A DNA stretch of 64,000 nt from Enoplolaimus lenunculus (GCA_030248215.1 JASANG010003616.1:1-64000), one strand, 5' to 3'; numbered from the stretch's first letter, positions 34,694-45,785 are shown. Notes: a model not told the origin generated them from the letters alone. Made by a program: numbers and translations.

Positions 34694-34949
34694 CACTGTA
34701 AATTCCAATGAGTGGATGAAACGATTCAGCTAGCGAGTTGGTTATTTCTGAATTAATAACAGTAAACATTAACTCTCTCTCTGAGTTGAGTTCATTATCA
34801 CTCTCAGTGTCGAGTTGACTCTGGGTAAGTTGATTAATTAACTCAGAATGAATCGAATCAACTCAAAATTATGAGTTCTGATAGTCCTAACTCAGACTGA
34901 GTGATTCCACTCATTCTGAGTTAAAATCAACTCGCTGAAATTTATAGTG
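34694..34949. mobile_element. Pal-F palindromic MITE
   Basis: Ends CACTGTAAATTCCAATGAG and (reverse) CACTATAAATTTCAGCGAG, TA outside each. Arms made of GAGTTGATT / AATCAACTC words. Confidence 0.9.
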
Positions 34950-35017
34950 TACTGACGCCGACGTACGACACTAAAATTATTTTAAAAATCAGAAAGGGTT
35001 GAAAGAAATATACTAAA

Positions 35018-36207
35018 TTAACCTCCACCTAACGGTGGTATCACAGCAATTTCATCATTATCAGTAAGCGTAATTGAATGAGAAAGTGCTGACACATAAT
35101 CGCAATTTATCGCCAACATACACGTCTTCAGTATCCCGAGAAGCGTTGGATATTTCGTTTCGATCAAGCTGAACATTTCAAAGCCTAAAACGAAAATCAA
35201 TTATTTTGTTACAAAAACAATAATAAGAGTCACTAATCATGAGATCCGAGTGTTTTGGATTTATTAATAGTAATTTTAAAACGACACCCAGTATAAATAT
35301 AACAGTACTGTTTAAAATAGCGATATATTTAAACTGCAGTTGTTGCGCTCGGAAAATAGTATAACTTTCTTGGTCAATGTTACTTTGAAGAGCGTAACAG
35401 TAGATTAAAGCGTATTCCTATGCCTAAGCCTAAGCGTTGCAAAAACAAGTTCCTAAGCCTAAGCCTAAGTAAAAGAATGTAATCTAGAATCTAAACCTAC
35501 TCTTTTATAGACACACGAGAAACCTGGACGACCTTTCAAGTAACTCTTAGTGGTTCGGTTCGCCTAAAAGTAGCAAAATTTTTCATTATCGAGATTTCGA
35601 TAAAAGCTAATACGAACAATTCATTAAAAACGTTAAACAAACTTGTAGCATTAATTTAGGTAAATGTTTAAATTTTCATAGCAGTCAGTTGCAGTTGCCC
35701 AAAATATTTCAACTAAACACCATTTCATACAGTTAGATTTCATTTTGGATTACAAGCCTTTGGTATAAAGATCTACAAGCCAAGTCCGTATCTTTAAGCC
35801 CTATTCAGACGCGCAAGTTATTGATGCGAGAATTTGCAGTTGCAAATTGCGCGAACAACTTGCATTTGTTCATCAGGCAATGAGAATACGGCTGTAATAA
35901 ATTCAGTCAACTTGCATAATAGCACATGTGAACTAAATTCTAAGCTATGATTTTGAATGAATTGTTTGCGCTGCAAGTTTTTCGAACAGAATTTTTGAGA
36001 AAACTATTGCAGTCCCACAGAAAAACGTTCCGCCCCTGATGCTTACATGGGTCAAAACTCGCGACCAGGGTAAGCGTCAAATAAAACTTCATTGAGCGTA
36101 ACAAAACTCAAACCTGTTAACTCCATCGGGACGTTGAGCGTAGTTGACGGCGTTCCAGCTAATTCTTTTGCTTCAGCGAAAAATAATACGTTTACGCTAA
36201 CAGTCAT
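35018..36207 (-). CDS. MOCS2: MOCS2A, molybdopterin synthase small (sulfur-carrier) subunit, two exons
   Basis: Small ubiquitin-like protein (MoaD family). Its C-terminal Gly-Gly is thiocarboxylated and donates sulfur to precursor Z, forming molybdopterin with MOCS2B in the cytosol. Exon 1 is 36114-36207 and exon 2 is 35018-35184, together 86 residues against 88 in human. The N-terminus MTVSVNVLFFAEAKELAG is the first beta-strand and helix, joined through VPMELTG to FEMFSLIETKYPTLLG. The end DNDEIAVIPPLGGG matches the family signature closely. The join is phase 1 (donor GTTTGAGT, acceptor TTTTAG). A strong acceptor TTTGTTTCAG lies about 42 bases upstream of the ATG, so a 5' exon or a trans-splice site is likely. 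The intron holds a GGCC-C MITE and a truncated H element. A MOCS2B reading frame, which shares the locus in vertebrates, was not found here. Confidence 0.9.
35372..35546 (-). mobile_element. GGCC-C MITE in the MOCS2A intron
   Basis: Left end GGTCAATGTTACTTTGAAG; right end worn (CGACCTTTCAAGTAACTC). Confidence 0.8.
35798..36056. mobile_element. Family H element fused to a GGCC-B right end, MOCS2A intron
   Basis: H sequence from CCCTATTCAGACGCGCAAG to about 36005 is cut off and continues directly as GCAGTCCCACAGAAAAACGT up to CATGGGTC, the B terminus. Confidence 0.75.
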
Positions 36208-36726
36208 CCTGTTTTCGGTGTTCGTCAAAGCGTCACTTGTTAATATCTGAAACAAATCAAAAACTTCTTGCAAACGACATTTTATATCGTTGTGACGTTC
36301 CACGTGCATAATCAAGCCAACAGCTGTGGTACTGGAAAAATCTTTTCTTTTGAATAAATTTTTACAAATCATAAGCCAACAGCGCTACGTGTTTCACTGG
36401 CAAATGGCCACGTATCACAGAACAATCAAAACACGCTACGTGTTTTGCAAAAACATTGCCACGTGTAACACAATAGTGCAACATATATAAACATTTGGAC
36501 TACGTGGCCCAATCATGAAGCAGAACTATCGGTAGCGAAATTTTGCACAATTTACAAAATTTATTTCTTTTTAGTGCGTTTAATCTTAACTTTTAATACA
36601 ATTTCTAGTAAAAAAATTGCCAAAATTTCGTAAAGAAAAATAAGTGTAAAACCAAAAGGTTTAACAACACCTTACTGATTTTGCCAAAATTAACAATGTC
36701 AACATCATTTTAACTACATAATTTCT

Positions 36727-36798
36727 CCTCTGACCTCCGGCTCCGGCAGATTTCGTTACCCTTCAGCACTGGCATTTTTACCTCCGGCTGCACCCTGA
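36727..36798 (-). repeat. Family D fragment
   Basis: GACCTCCGGCTCCGGCAGA and right end CCGGCTGCACCCTG. Confidence 0.5.
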
Positions 36799-36991
36799 TT
36801 GTTTGTAATTTTGGAATAATCTTGAAAACTTAGGTAATAGGTGAGATACTATTTAGTTACACTTGAGATTATTGTTAAAATTGCAAATTCAACATAAATT
36901 TCACTTCACTTCCGGCTCCAACAAAATTTATGGACACGCATTCATTAAAAAGTCCTTTAGGATGACACTTGGGAGGCATGATCAATCCAGT

Positions 36992-37166
36992 GGCCAATGT
37001 ACACAACAGGGACGGAACAGTATAATGAGCATATTCCTAAACCTAAGCCTAAGCGTAAGAATAATTTTATTCCTAAGCCGAGCCAAGCAAAAAACAGTCT
37101 AAAACTTAAGCTTGCTCTATTGTAGTTCAACAGAAAAACGTTCCGCCCCTGATCTTTACATGGACC
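36992..37166 (-). mobile_element. GGCC-B MITE with perfect target duplication
   Basis: AATCCAGT at 36984-36991 and 37167-37174. Confidence 0.95.
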
Positions 37167-37620
37167 AATCCAGTTATCAAAAAAATTTAATTTTGCCGCA
37201 ACCGGAGTTCAAACAGAATCAGGCAGTTAAAACGATGCGTGAATAGCTAATAATTTATACTCACTGAACGATAGAATTTTACAAAAGTACAAAAAATTTG
37301 AGTACACAAACTGTCGTAAAACGTGACGAAAAGGTTACTTGTGATCCTCCCCACGACTGGAACTTGCGTAATGTTGTGGGTTTCGAAGAACAGACCAATT
37401 TTGTCTTGGGTACCATAATTGTGTGATCGGTCCTTCTGGGATTCCCCGAGGCGAATTTTCTATTGGAAGGAAAAGTAAAAAAAAGGGTCGAACCAACGGT
37501 GATCACTTTGCGCCGGGCGGTCGGTAAATCTTAGGTATATACAGAGAACAATCCGCGGCCTGCCTCCGATCCCACTGTAAATGGAACTCCAGCTTCTTGT
37601 AAAATTTTGCTATAGGTTCT

Positions 37621-37871
37621 GGCCAATGCATAGAACAAGGCCGTACCAGTAGTATAAGCATATTCTTAAGCCTTAGCGTGAAGAATGAGCTTACACCTAA
37701 GCCGAGGCAAAAAATTAGTCCGCAGCTTAAGCTTACTCTATTGCAGACCTGCAGTAAAAACGTCCGCCAGGATGTAAAAGAATAGTAAAATAACAGAAAA
37801 ATATTCACCTCGTTACCGGATATGGATATCCGGTTACACCCTGCGTTCCGCCCATGAACTTTGCATGGGCC
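37621..37871 (-). mobile_element. GGCC-B MITE interrupted by a small family D element
   Basis: Left TIR GGCCAATGCATAGAACAAGG; right TIR CTTTGCATGGGCC. The interruption at 37771-37847 sits in the AAAACGTTCCGCC motif. Confidence 0.8.
37771..37847. mobile_element. Family D mini-element nested in GGCC-B
   Basis: CAGGATGTAA at left and TTACACCCTG at right, about 77 bp. CGTCCGC and CGTTCCGC on the two sides suggest an 8-bp target duplication. Confidence 0.75.
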
Positions 37872-38223
37872 GAGGTTTCGGCCATTACTTATCGCAGCTA
37901 AATATTTCGTATTTTCATATAAAAGTTGCGCATTAATTGAGGTCCTTTGTACTTTATTTGGAGCAATATTGTAAGGTTTAATTACAGTAGTATATACCAA
38001 TGCAATCACTCACGCCAACATTTAAGACACCTTTGCACAATTTTAATACAAAAACTATATTACAAAAGAATCTAACTACACACAGCAGAGTGTAAACGGA
38101 TACTAAAACACGGAAATGGATTGCGATCAATATAACGGAAACGGATACCGAAATATAAGCGTCAAAGATGTTATATTTTTCTGCCAACACAAATAAGGCA
38201 TGCAAATATTCGCCGGCCTACGT

Positions 38224-38442
38224 TTACCCTTCTTCACCCTTGTTGCCACGGCTAGCGACCATACCACTGAAACGAGTGTGATAAACCCAAAACAGTTTAT
38301 AAACACTGTACAGCGGTTGACCATTTACAGTCTGCGCCTAACGCAGACTCCGAAAATCCTCATTCAAAACTAAAGATGCCAGGTGAAATGAAATACTTAC
38401 GTGAAAAAGGGCTGACTTTTCAAAATTGATGTCCAAAATCAT
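38224..38442 (-). CDS. Possible 49-residue protein, two exons
   Basis: Exon 1 38401-38442 starts MILDINFEKSALFH and is followed by a good donor (CAC/GTAAGT). Exon 2 38224-38331 begins after GGCGCAG and reads TVNGQPLYSVYKLFWVYHTR, then FSGMVASRGNKGEEG and a stop. The intron would be 69 bases. The middle (LYSVYKLFWVY) is hydrophobic and aromatic and could sit in a membrane. I do not recognise the family. It lies between NCBP2AS2-like and MOCS2A on the same strand. Support is only the open frame and splice signals, so it could be chance. Confidence 0.35.
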
Positions 38443-38473
38443 TCGCGGGTAGCACAAACTACACAAACACGTA

Positions 38474-38922
38474 CTGTAGTGACCCGAATACGATGGGGGT
38501 AATAAAATGGGATCCCCATTTTGAGTTCCAATCCATATGGTCCGTATCCCTAATAAGAGTCCGTAAGCAAATCGAGTCCCTAAACCGAGTCCCTAAACCG
38601 TAATAAAAGTCCATAAATATCAATTATTTCTAGTTATAGCGCATAAATGACTCCAAGACCAAATAAAGTTGAGCTCGAAACTTTAAAGTATACTTAAGTT
38701 TTAAAAGTACATTCCTAAGTAACCATGCATTTTCGCTCAAGCTTTTAATACAAGACAAACGTTTAATTCAACGGATAGTTGCTATACCGAATATAAATCA
38801 GGAACGAAGGTGGCGGAAGGCCAGTTAGAAATAAATAACAGTCCGTAACCGAATAACAAGGTGGGTACCCTGTGGAGAGGCCAAATAAATATCAGTCCCC
38901 CCATTTATTCGGGTCAGTACAG
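38474..38922 (+). mobile_element. Family G element, complete
   Basis: CTGTAGTGACCCGAATACG at left and ATTCGGGTCAGTACAG at right, TA outside. A short internal repeat CCTAAACCGAGTCCCTAAAC lies near 38576. It ends 30 bases from the NCBP2AS2-like stop codon. Confidence 0.9.
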
Positions 38923-38951
38923 TATTAAGCTTTACGTTCAAGGCTCATTGT

Positions 38952-39207
38952 TTACGCATCCTTGGATTGTCTCTTATCTTTTGACTTCAAGTATGTTGCT
39001 TTTCTATAACTTTTCCAAAACTCCGAACTAAATGATTTCATGCTTTCGTTCAGGTCTTCGGGTGATTTTGGAACGTCTTTAAGCTTCGGAGCGTCATGCG
39101 ATGCGTCTTTAATTGACTGCAGTACAGCTGCTGCAACTTTCGCTGCTTTTCTCATCGGTGCTGATTCAGACAACTCTTGAATAACACGTTCATTATTCAT
39201 CAAGCGA
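38952..39207 (-). CDS. NCBP2AS2: NCBP2AS2-like small protein, last exon (5' exon not found)
   Basis: Coding exon from an acceptor (GTTTTTAG) at 39208 to a stop at 38952. It reads RLMNNERVIQELSES, then APMRKAAKVAAAVLQSI and, near the end, FSSEFWKSYRKA. The run ELSES.P.RKAA and its distance from the following helix match the conserved N-terminal part of the roughly 99-residue NCBP2AS2 protein, a small protein of poorly known role. The exon starts in phase 2, so a short first exon with the initiator lies upstream. An in-frame ATG exists at 39200, but homology extends before it. A family G transposon begins 30 bases beyond the stop and must supply most of the 3' UTR. Confidence 0.6.
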
Positions 39208-39390
39208 CTAAAAACAAAAACGCCTTTGCAGCACCAGCAAAAACGAATATGTAATTGAGTACGTATAAGCTTAAGCTGTAGACTATTTTTTATTTTTTTG
39301 CTTAGACTTAGGCGCTTATAAGTATGAAGCTCATTGTTACGCTTAGACTTATGTTTAGTAAAATAATTATACTACTTTTACGGCCCTGTA

Positions 39391-39600
39391 CACTGCAAAA
39401 AATGGTGAGTCAAATGGACTCTCTCCGAAATAGGCTTTTCCTGACTACAGAAACTGAGTCAAAATTCGACTCCGCATGAGTCAAACGTGCGACTTAGTGA
39501 ATCGAATTTTGACTCTGGCGGAGTCGAATTTGACTCAGTTTGTGTAGTTCCGAAAAGCTTATTTCAGAGACAGTCACTATGACTCAACATTTTTGCAGTG
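39391..39600. mobile_element. Pal-E MITE
   Basis: Complete, TA outside both ends. It follows a remnant of a GGCC-A right end (TTTTACGGCCCTG at about 39376). Confidence 0.9.
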
Positions 39601-39668
39601 TACTATATATTGACGCCGTGTTTTTGTCATCACTTCGCACATTAAGCAACTTGATTTGTATTACATGC

Positions 39669-40337
39669 CTAATCTTGGTTTGTCTCGAGTAAAATTTGTT
39701 TATCTCCAACACCGGTATCCCTGTCCTTAGGTCGCACCTGGACGGGCAGATCGGCAAAAATTATTTTTTGAACCAAATCCCTAAGTTTTTGTAACCTGGT
39801 ATCATCATCGATGAAGACAGCCTTATTTTTCGTGCACTTTTTCCTGATGGCCACAACCTAACATCTCAGCGTTGGGAAATCACTATCAAACCGGGGGCCA
39901 ATGTAAAGAACAGGGACGGAACAGTATTATAAGCTTATTCCTAAACCTAAGCCTACGCGTAAGAATGAGTTTATTCCTAAGCCTAAGCAAAAAAAATGTC
40001 TAAAGCTTAAATTTATTCCATTTTAGTCCCACAAAAAACCGTTCCGCCCCTAATCTTTATACATCGACCAAACAGTGGAACCCGGAAAAACTTAAACCAA
40101 TATGAAACCTGGTACATAATCAACTCATATCTGTACGCTATACCACAATTTTTCTCCAAGAAACATGCAACATTTTACTGAACACAACTACAGAACCCAT
40201 TCGCTGGTAATAATCAGCACAAACAACCGTATGGATTACTTGATAAAATTACGCCACATTTCAATAGATCGCCAAAGTCGTTAAACACTGTGCCGCAATG
40301 ACCACAATGTTTTCGAACAGGCGAACAAAACACTGCA
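39669..40337 (-). CDS. Unidentified gene, last two exons, possible zinc-binding motif
   Basis: Exon a, 40253-40337, starts after GATAGTTTAG and reads AVFCSPVRKHCGHCGTVFND and then FGDLLKCG to a donor GTAATT. Exon b, 39669-39857, starts after TTAG in phase 0 and reads VVAIRKKCTKNKAVFIDDD, TRLQKLRDLVQKIIFADLP and a tail ending ETNQD. Cysteines spaced CGHC with further Cys and His recall FYVE-like or ribbon zinc sites. The part in exon b is helical and charged. I cannot name the family. Upstream exons were not found. The intron contains a GGCC-B MITE. Confidence 0.4.
39896..40069 (-). mobile_element. GGCC-B MITE
   Basis: Lies in the intron of the zinc-type gene at 39669-40337. Both TIRs present. 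Confidence 0.85.
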
Positions 40338-40483
40338 CTAAACTATCACGCTAATCATTAGCATGCCTACATGAATTTTTAATACTCAAAATATCATCTA
40401 TAAGACAAGTATTTTGTTACACTAAACAAGAATTCTCAATGTTGAATATCTCTGTTTCATATGACGTCAATCATGGCCCATGT

Positions 40484-40631
40484 ATAGTTCAGGAGGGGCT
40501 CAGTCCCCTTTAAAAATTTTGGCCCCCCGTAGATTTTCAATCTTTTTTGTAAGTCTTTGAAAACCCTTGAATGCCCCTCCTGAAAATTTTTTGCCATCCC
40601 ACCTAGCAAGATGAGCTAGCTACGGGCCTGC
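40484..40631. mobile_element. Family K MITE
   Basis: GAGGGGCTCAGTCCCCTTT near the left, GCTAGCTACGGGCC at the right. Confidence 0.6.
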
Positions 40632-41032
40632 CTTAGAGGATTAAACAAGCAAAAAGAAATATCCAGAGGATTCGATGGTAAAATGCAACGCCATACCCTT
40701 CAAGGCATTGTTGCTGCGGTTACGCTCAAACCAGGATAAGATCAGATAGCCGGTTTCAGTTGAACAGGTGTTGAAATATCTGTACCCGACCGGAAATCGA
40801 GTAAAAACCATTTCTATTTCAAAGTAATCGTTTTTATATGCTGCTTTTCGCAGTTCTAAACTTAGGTAGTAACAAGCAATGATTCAGCACTGCATTTCAA
40901 CGAAAATTAACGTACAAAGTTTATTTTGCCTTCAAAATTTTTAACTTTGTGACATGCGTAATAATTTATCATACGTTTCCCATCTACTGCATTTGTTTCA
41001 AGATATTGGCATTCTAAACGGTGTGAACACCA

Positions 41033-41148
41033 TTAAAAGCGATTGAATAGCTTTAAAATGAGTTTTTCGGCGACAAGTTGCTTTTCGTTTTCCGATATTT
41101 TTAACTTTCCGGTTCTGGGATTATATAATTCCAGTTGCACTTTGCATG
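41033..41148 (-). CDS. Unidentified terminal exon
   Basis: After a strong acceptor (ATTATATTTCAG) the frame reads CKVQLELYNPRTGKLKISEN and then EKQLVAEKLILKLFNRF before TAA, 37 residues. The composition looks coding (an amphipathic C-terminal helix), but no family is recognised and no upstream exon was located. It follows PFDN5 on the same strand. It does not fit as the end of PFDN5, whose own last exon is clear at 41802-41851. Confidence 0.35.
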
Positions 41149-41564
41149 CTGAAATATAATATGATTTTAAGAAAACGTCTTCGCGTTTCCCCAACCGAAT
41201 GACAAGTGTTTGAAAATTCAAACGGAACCCGTAAAAAATTTTGCTGTGGCTGGCCAGAACAGAATAAAAACGATGCATTGCATCATAACACTGCCCAAAA
41301 TAGTACGGAATACAAACAAATTTACTTTGAAAGCAATTTATGTATATACAAAACCCATTTACGTTATACAATAAAATTTTTAAAGTTTAATTTTTGCTAT
41401 GTAATCTAAACATGTACACATCTGATACGGTCGTAGCTTGAACTATGTGTTATTACCAATGCTTCGCCATTAAAATTTAATCAAAACCATAGGCTTTCAA
41501 AATTTCCGCTTTTTTATAGTGTGCTTTTTTAATTTTGAATTTAGCTTCATATTTAACAACTGGT

Positions 41565-41702
41565 GGTCAATGTAAACAACAGGGGCGGAAAAGTATAAGC
41601 ATATTCCTAACTCTAAGCCAAACAAAAAATTAGTCTAAAGCTTAAGCTTACTCTTTTATAGTCTCACAGAAAAACGTTCCGCCCTTGATTTTTACATGGG
41701 CC
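41565..41702 (-). mobile_element. GGCC-B MITE, short
   Basis: Flanks CAACTGGT and CAACTGAT. Left TIR GGTCAATGTAAACAACAGGG; the core is reduced to a few hexamers. Confidence 0.9.
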
Positions 41703-41801
41703 CAACTGATAAAGTTTCAAAACAGGAGAAACCATACTATAAGACAGCACGAAAAGTACACCAAGATAAAACAAAAACATAAGGATTTAAACAAATAGCA
41801 G

Positions 41802-43883
41802 CTATAACGCCATCTGACTTCCGATTCTTGATTCAAATATCTCTTGCATAGCTAAAAAGATTAATGAGCAATATTACATTAGAATAATTTGTTTGAACTC
41901 AGCAATATACCCAACAACTCAAAATCATCCATGTCTCTAAATGCCACTATGTGCATATACATTTTCCTTGCGTAGTAGTCCAGCATGTACTAAGTATCAT
42001 GCTTTTTTGGGGTAGTTCAATACGGGGTGAAACCGAATCCAAGATTTAACTGAACAAATCCGCTGCTGCTTTGTCAAATGCTAATCCGAACGTTACATTT
42101 TGCAAATTTCCGATATATATCGATTTGTTTCAGAATACTTACAATTAGAACATTGCTTTTCGACAGTATATGATTTATATAACATGTTATTTAAAATTTT
42201 ACTGTCTAAAAACGTACGCATATATTGCAGAACTTTGTAGACTTTGTTTATTCACAACCGAATCCGAACTTTTGTGGCCACCCCGGTTCAATTCACAATT
42301 ACAATTTTCACAATTTATTTAAAACAATATGCAAACTGACCTGATCTCATCTTTATTTTTTCGTGAGCAAGTGACTGCAAATGTTCTAGCTGTTTTGTTA
42401 CATATCCGACTTTTCTCGTAAAAAACGCCTCTGCTTTGACCAGTGTCTAAAGCCATCGAAATAGTTTATGCCATTACTACAAACAACAATTCACCTAATT
42501 CTGTTAGTGGCAAATATTTATATATTTGTAGCCGCATAAGTAGTATCACGAATATACGTATCATCTTGTCGTCGTAAAACGGCAATACCTTCTCCGACAC
42601 ACAAGCGAAATACAAGAAACTTTCGCTTCAACTATTCCGGTTTGGCAAGTTTGTAAAACCGATAGCAGCACGATACTCACGGCAAACTTAATTAATAAAT
42701 CCTGCTTCGCTCTACAGTAAACACGCAAAAGTACATGATCAAAATAAATTTACCATGTCAGTATAATAACCAGCTCCAAGCTCGATCAGCACAGTATCTT
42801 TTGAAGCAAATTTTCCAGGCACATACATCTTAAATCAAAACTATACCAGAAAACATCGGTTGAAGTGTATTCTTTGTGTACACAAAAACATAATTAATTG
42901 AAAATAAATAGTCCTGTAAAAATACAAAGAGTGGCGGTCTATATATTAAAGCCCCTAAAGTATGTTAAGTTGCAGTCAAGTATCAATAAATTTGTTACTT
43001 ATACTGCAATTAGTACGTATCTTAAAATTGTAAATTATATTTTCACGCCTTACGGGCTATTATAAATGATGTGAAATAAAAATATAATAACAATGAAACA
43101 CCAAACGCACTTAGATTTTGCTAAGTATTAAATGCAAAACATACCGCAGTCGTAAGTGGGACCATAATTTCTGCATTTGTCTCAGCTTTCGATAACCTTT
43201 TGACACTTTCAAGCGACTCTTGAAATTTCACCTGGATCCCTTTAATTGTCTGGCAAGACTCGGTAAAAAATTGAATTTCCTATAACAAAATAGTACGTTA
43301 CACATAAGTAAATTAATATCACAGTAACATCCGGGTCCGAGTATTCCAAATATTAGTTGCATACGGGTCCTAGTATACGGGTTATTTCGGTAATTTCACC
43401 GAAAAAGTGCGGTACGGTTTCGGCGTTCAGAAATTGCGCACCGGGCTTTCACAGCAAAAAATTTTGGGTTAAGATATTTGACTAAAATAATTTATTACAA
43501 TTGTATTTATCGAAGGTGTCGCTTTCCAAATTAAGATTTTGTACTGGAATTAAGCAAAATTGTGCTACATCGCATATATTATACGTATATATACCTGTTT
43601 CAATATATTTTATACATACATATATACGTACAATTTCAGGGCTGCCAGTAATGTTCCCAACCACTCGGGGATATCGTATTTAGGTGCACCACAAGGGCTT
43701 AAAACATAGACATAGTCGTGTTACATTTTCACAGAAACCTAAACTTTTAATCATCAATTATTTCCATTGAAAATTGAAGACATAAGAAACGACCTCATCT
43801 ATCTGCTTTAGTAGTTGTCCCAGCTGCTCGACTGATAGCTGTGATGCTTCCACAGTATTCTCTGCGTTTCCGGGTGATGACAT
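41802..43883 (-). CDS. PFDN5: Prefoldin subunit 5, complete, five exons
   Basis: Alpha-class subunit of the cytosolic prefoldin hexamer, which holds unfolded actin and tubulin and passes them to the CCT chaperonin. Exons: 43794-43883, 43145-43279, 42754-42828, 42341-42446 and 41802-41851, giving 151 residues (human 154). Order of parts: N-terminal helix with LSVEQLGQLLKQIDE; EIQFFTESCQTIK through KAETNAEIMVPLT; the beta-hairpin MYVPGKFASKDTVLIELGAG; then YYT and the C-terminal helix FFTRKVGYVTKQLEHLQSL; last exon AMQEIFESRIGSQMAL. Every segment lines up with the family at the right length, and phases are 0,0,0,1. The gene is intact. It is divergent from SUPT7L across about 1.9 kb that holds a duplicated tRNA-derived repeat. 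Confidence 0.95.
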
Positions 43884-44059
43884 TTTTATAACATGTGCAG
43901 GTAAATAACTATAATGTATATGTTAGTAAGATGAATATGTACAATTGCTACAATAAATTAGTCATAATTGCTGACGCCAAGATTTGATTTTTCGCTACTT
44001 TTGCCACACAAGAATTGATTTTATTAGCAAAAACATGTAAAGACCTACCATCTTACGTA

Positions 44060-44620
44060 ACATGGCATTGGCGTGCAAAACAAGCATATAACTTGTTGGT
44101 ACTATACGGTCTGCACGACCCCTGTTTGAAGTTTTGCCAAAGTTAATGACCACGCCAGGAATCGAACCTCGGCCCTCTTGCGCTTGAGCCAAGCATGCTA
44201 CCACTACACTACGCGGTCATTGCAACAACTTCTTATACCGGTATATGTGCACAGGCATGGCAACATTTGCTTTACACACACGTGCACATATACCGACATC
44301 CCTCTTTTTTACAGGCGGTCGTCCCGGACCGTGAATCCAACTACCCGAATTCGTGGGCTTGCTGTTTGCAGTGCCCGTCTCGGTGGGACCTCCATGTTGG
44401 TACTATACGGTCTGCACGACCCCTGTTTGAAGTTTTGCCAAAGTTAATGACCACGCCAGGAATCGAACCTCGGCCCTCTTGCGCTCGAGCCAAGCATGCT
44501 ACCACTACACTACTCGGTCATTGCAACAACTTCTTATACCGGTATATGTGCACAGGCATGGCAACATTTCCTTTACACACACGTGCACATATACCGACAT
44601 AACTCTGTATAGTACGGATC
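44060..44620 (-). mobile_element. tRNA-derived element, tandemly duplicated (period about 301 bp)
   Basis: On the - strand each copy has GACCGCGTAGTGTAGTGGTA (box A) and GAGGTTCGATTCCTGGCGTG (box B). The 7-base outer arms GACCGCG and CGTGGTC can pair. The two copies (from about 44095 and 44396) differ at only a few positions, including the anticodon-arm region. They lie between PFDN5 and SUPT7L. Confidence 0.7.
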
Positions 44621-44624
44621 TGCT

Positions 44625-45690
44625 TTGCTCATAACATATATTTTGATACGTCATCTTAATTTCACCAGATGCGGACTATAGAGGCTAATACCTACTGGTC
44701 TATTGGTTTTTAGTTGTCAGCTTACTTTAACAATCTATTCAAATCAATACTTAATCAAACCGCAACCAACACGGATTGAATTTGAAAAACGAAATCCTCT
44801 TTTTACTATGTCCTAGCTAAGGAGTTAAAGATAGAGTGCTGAATTAATCCAATGCGATGGTACCTAAACTGATAATTCGGAAAACTGCAAAACCACCAGA
44901 GAACAAAAATTTAGTATCACTTGTGCAAGACATTTTAATTGTCATCGAAGGCTGATAACAGGAACTTAGCCGTAGCTCAACCTAACCGGTTTCTGTCACA
45001 AATTACTTATGCTTTATCTGATGGGAGTTGCAAAATGACGAGCATGGGATATAGCTGGAAGATGATGAAGAACGCATTAAAACACGCTTGAAATTTAATA
45101 GGAAAGCATAAAGGTAGGCCTGAAAACATAGAATATAGCACATTTATTAAAATACATAAATAGTAAGGAGAAATTGGCCCCAACATGAATAAGTTCAAGA
45201 AAATTTTTAAAAAATGTTATAAAACACAATTACATTGGTACGTAGACTATGTTTTACAATCTTAATACACCTCTAATCTATGACAGCATCTCGAATATAT
45301 AGCTCGGAATTCGGATTGGGGATTGAACAACGACGCATAGAAATGCATAGCTAGTGTCAGACATTAGAACCTTTGGCTGACAAAAAGTAAACACCATTAT
45401 ATGTGTGATCGATTGACGATTTTTGTTTATATGCTGCCGCAAGCATACTACACAATGTGCATTGCGTTTATTGTATATGCACTAGGACAAGCATGTCTCA
45501 CATGCTTACAATCAGTAATAGCGCGCTAGCCACTGAGCCACGCCGCGTGTCAATCAACTGCTGAGTTTTTCTATTTTTTATGCAGTAAGAACCTCAATAT
45601 TATACACATTTATCTTAGTTCTTCCATTTTTTACTGCTGCATATGAATGCACTATATATGCAGTAGTGATTTACCAATGTACAACATCAG
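44625..45690. other. Intergenic DNA upstream of SUPT7L exons
   Basis: The missing first exon of SUPT7L should lie here or further left, but no convincing ATG-plus-donor was found. A tRNA-like remnant (- strand GCGGCGTGGCTCAGTGGCTA) lies at about 45460-45560. Confidence 0.35.
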
Positions 45691-45785
45691 CATAAGGTGA
45701 TTACTTGTCTCCACGCATTCGCATGTCACACCAACTTCTATTCCTATTTAAAAAATACAAATGATTTAATGTTTATATATTTCAG

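Noticed and set aside
37279-37506. 75-residue frame on the - strand with CCACGACTGGAACTTGC region
   Set aside because: Slightly higher GC only; no recognisable motif or splice sites.
41033-41148. Last exon of PFDN5
   Set aside because: The phase would allow it, but the exon at 41802-41851 (AMQEIFESRIGSQMAL) matches the family much better.
41206-41409. 67-residue + strand frame
   Set aside because: Overlaps the region before a better-supported - strand terminal exon and has no coding features.
44625-44700. First exon of SUPT7L (ATG at about 44667, MRTIEANTYWSIGF)
   Set aside because: YW recalls the start of the vertebrate protein, but no donor in the needed phase follows before the stop.
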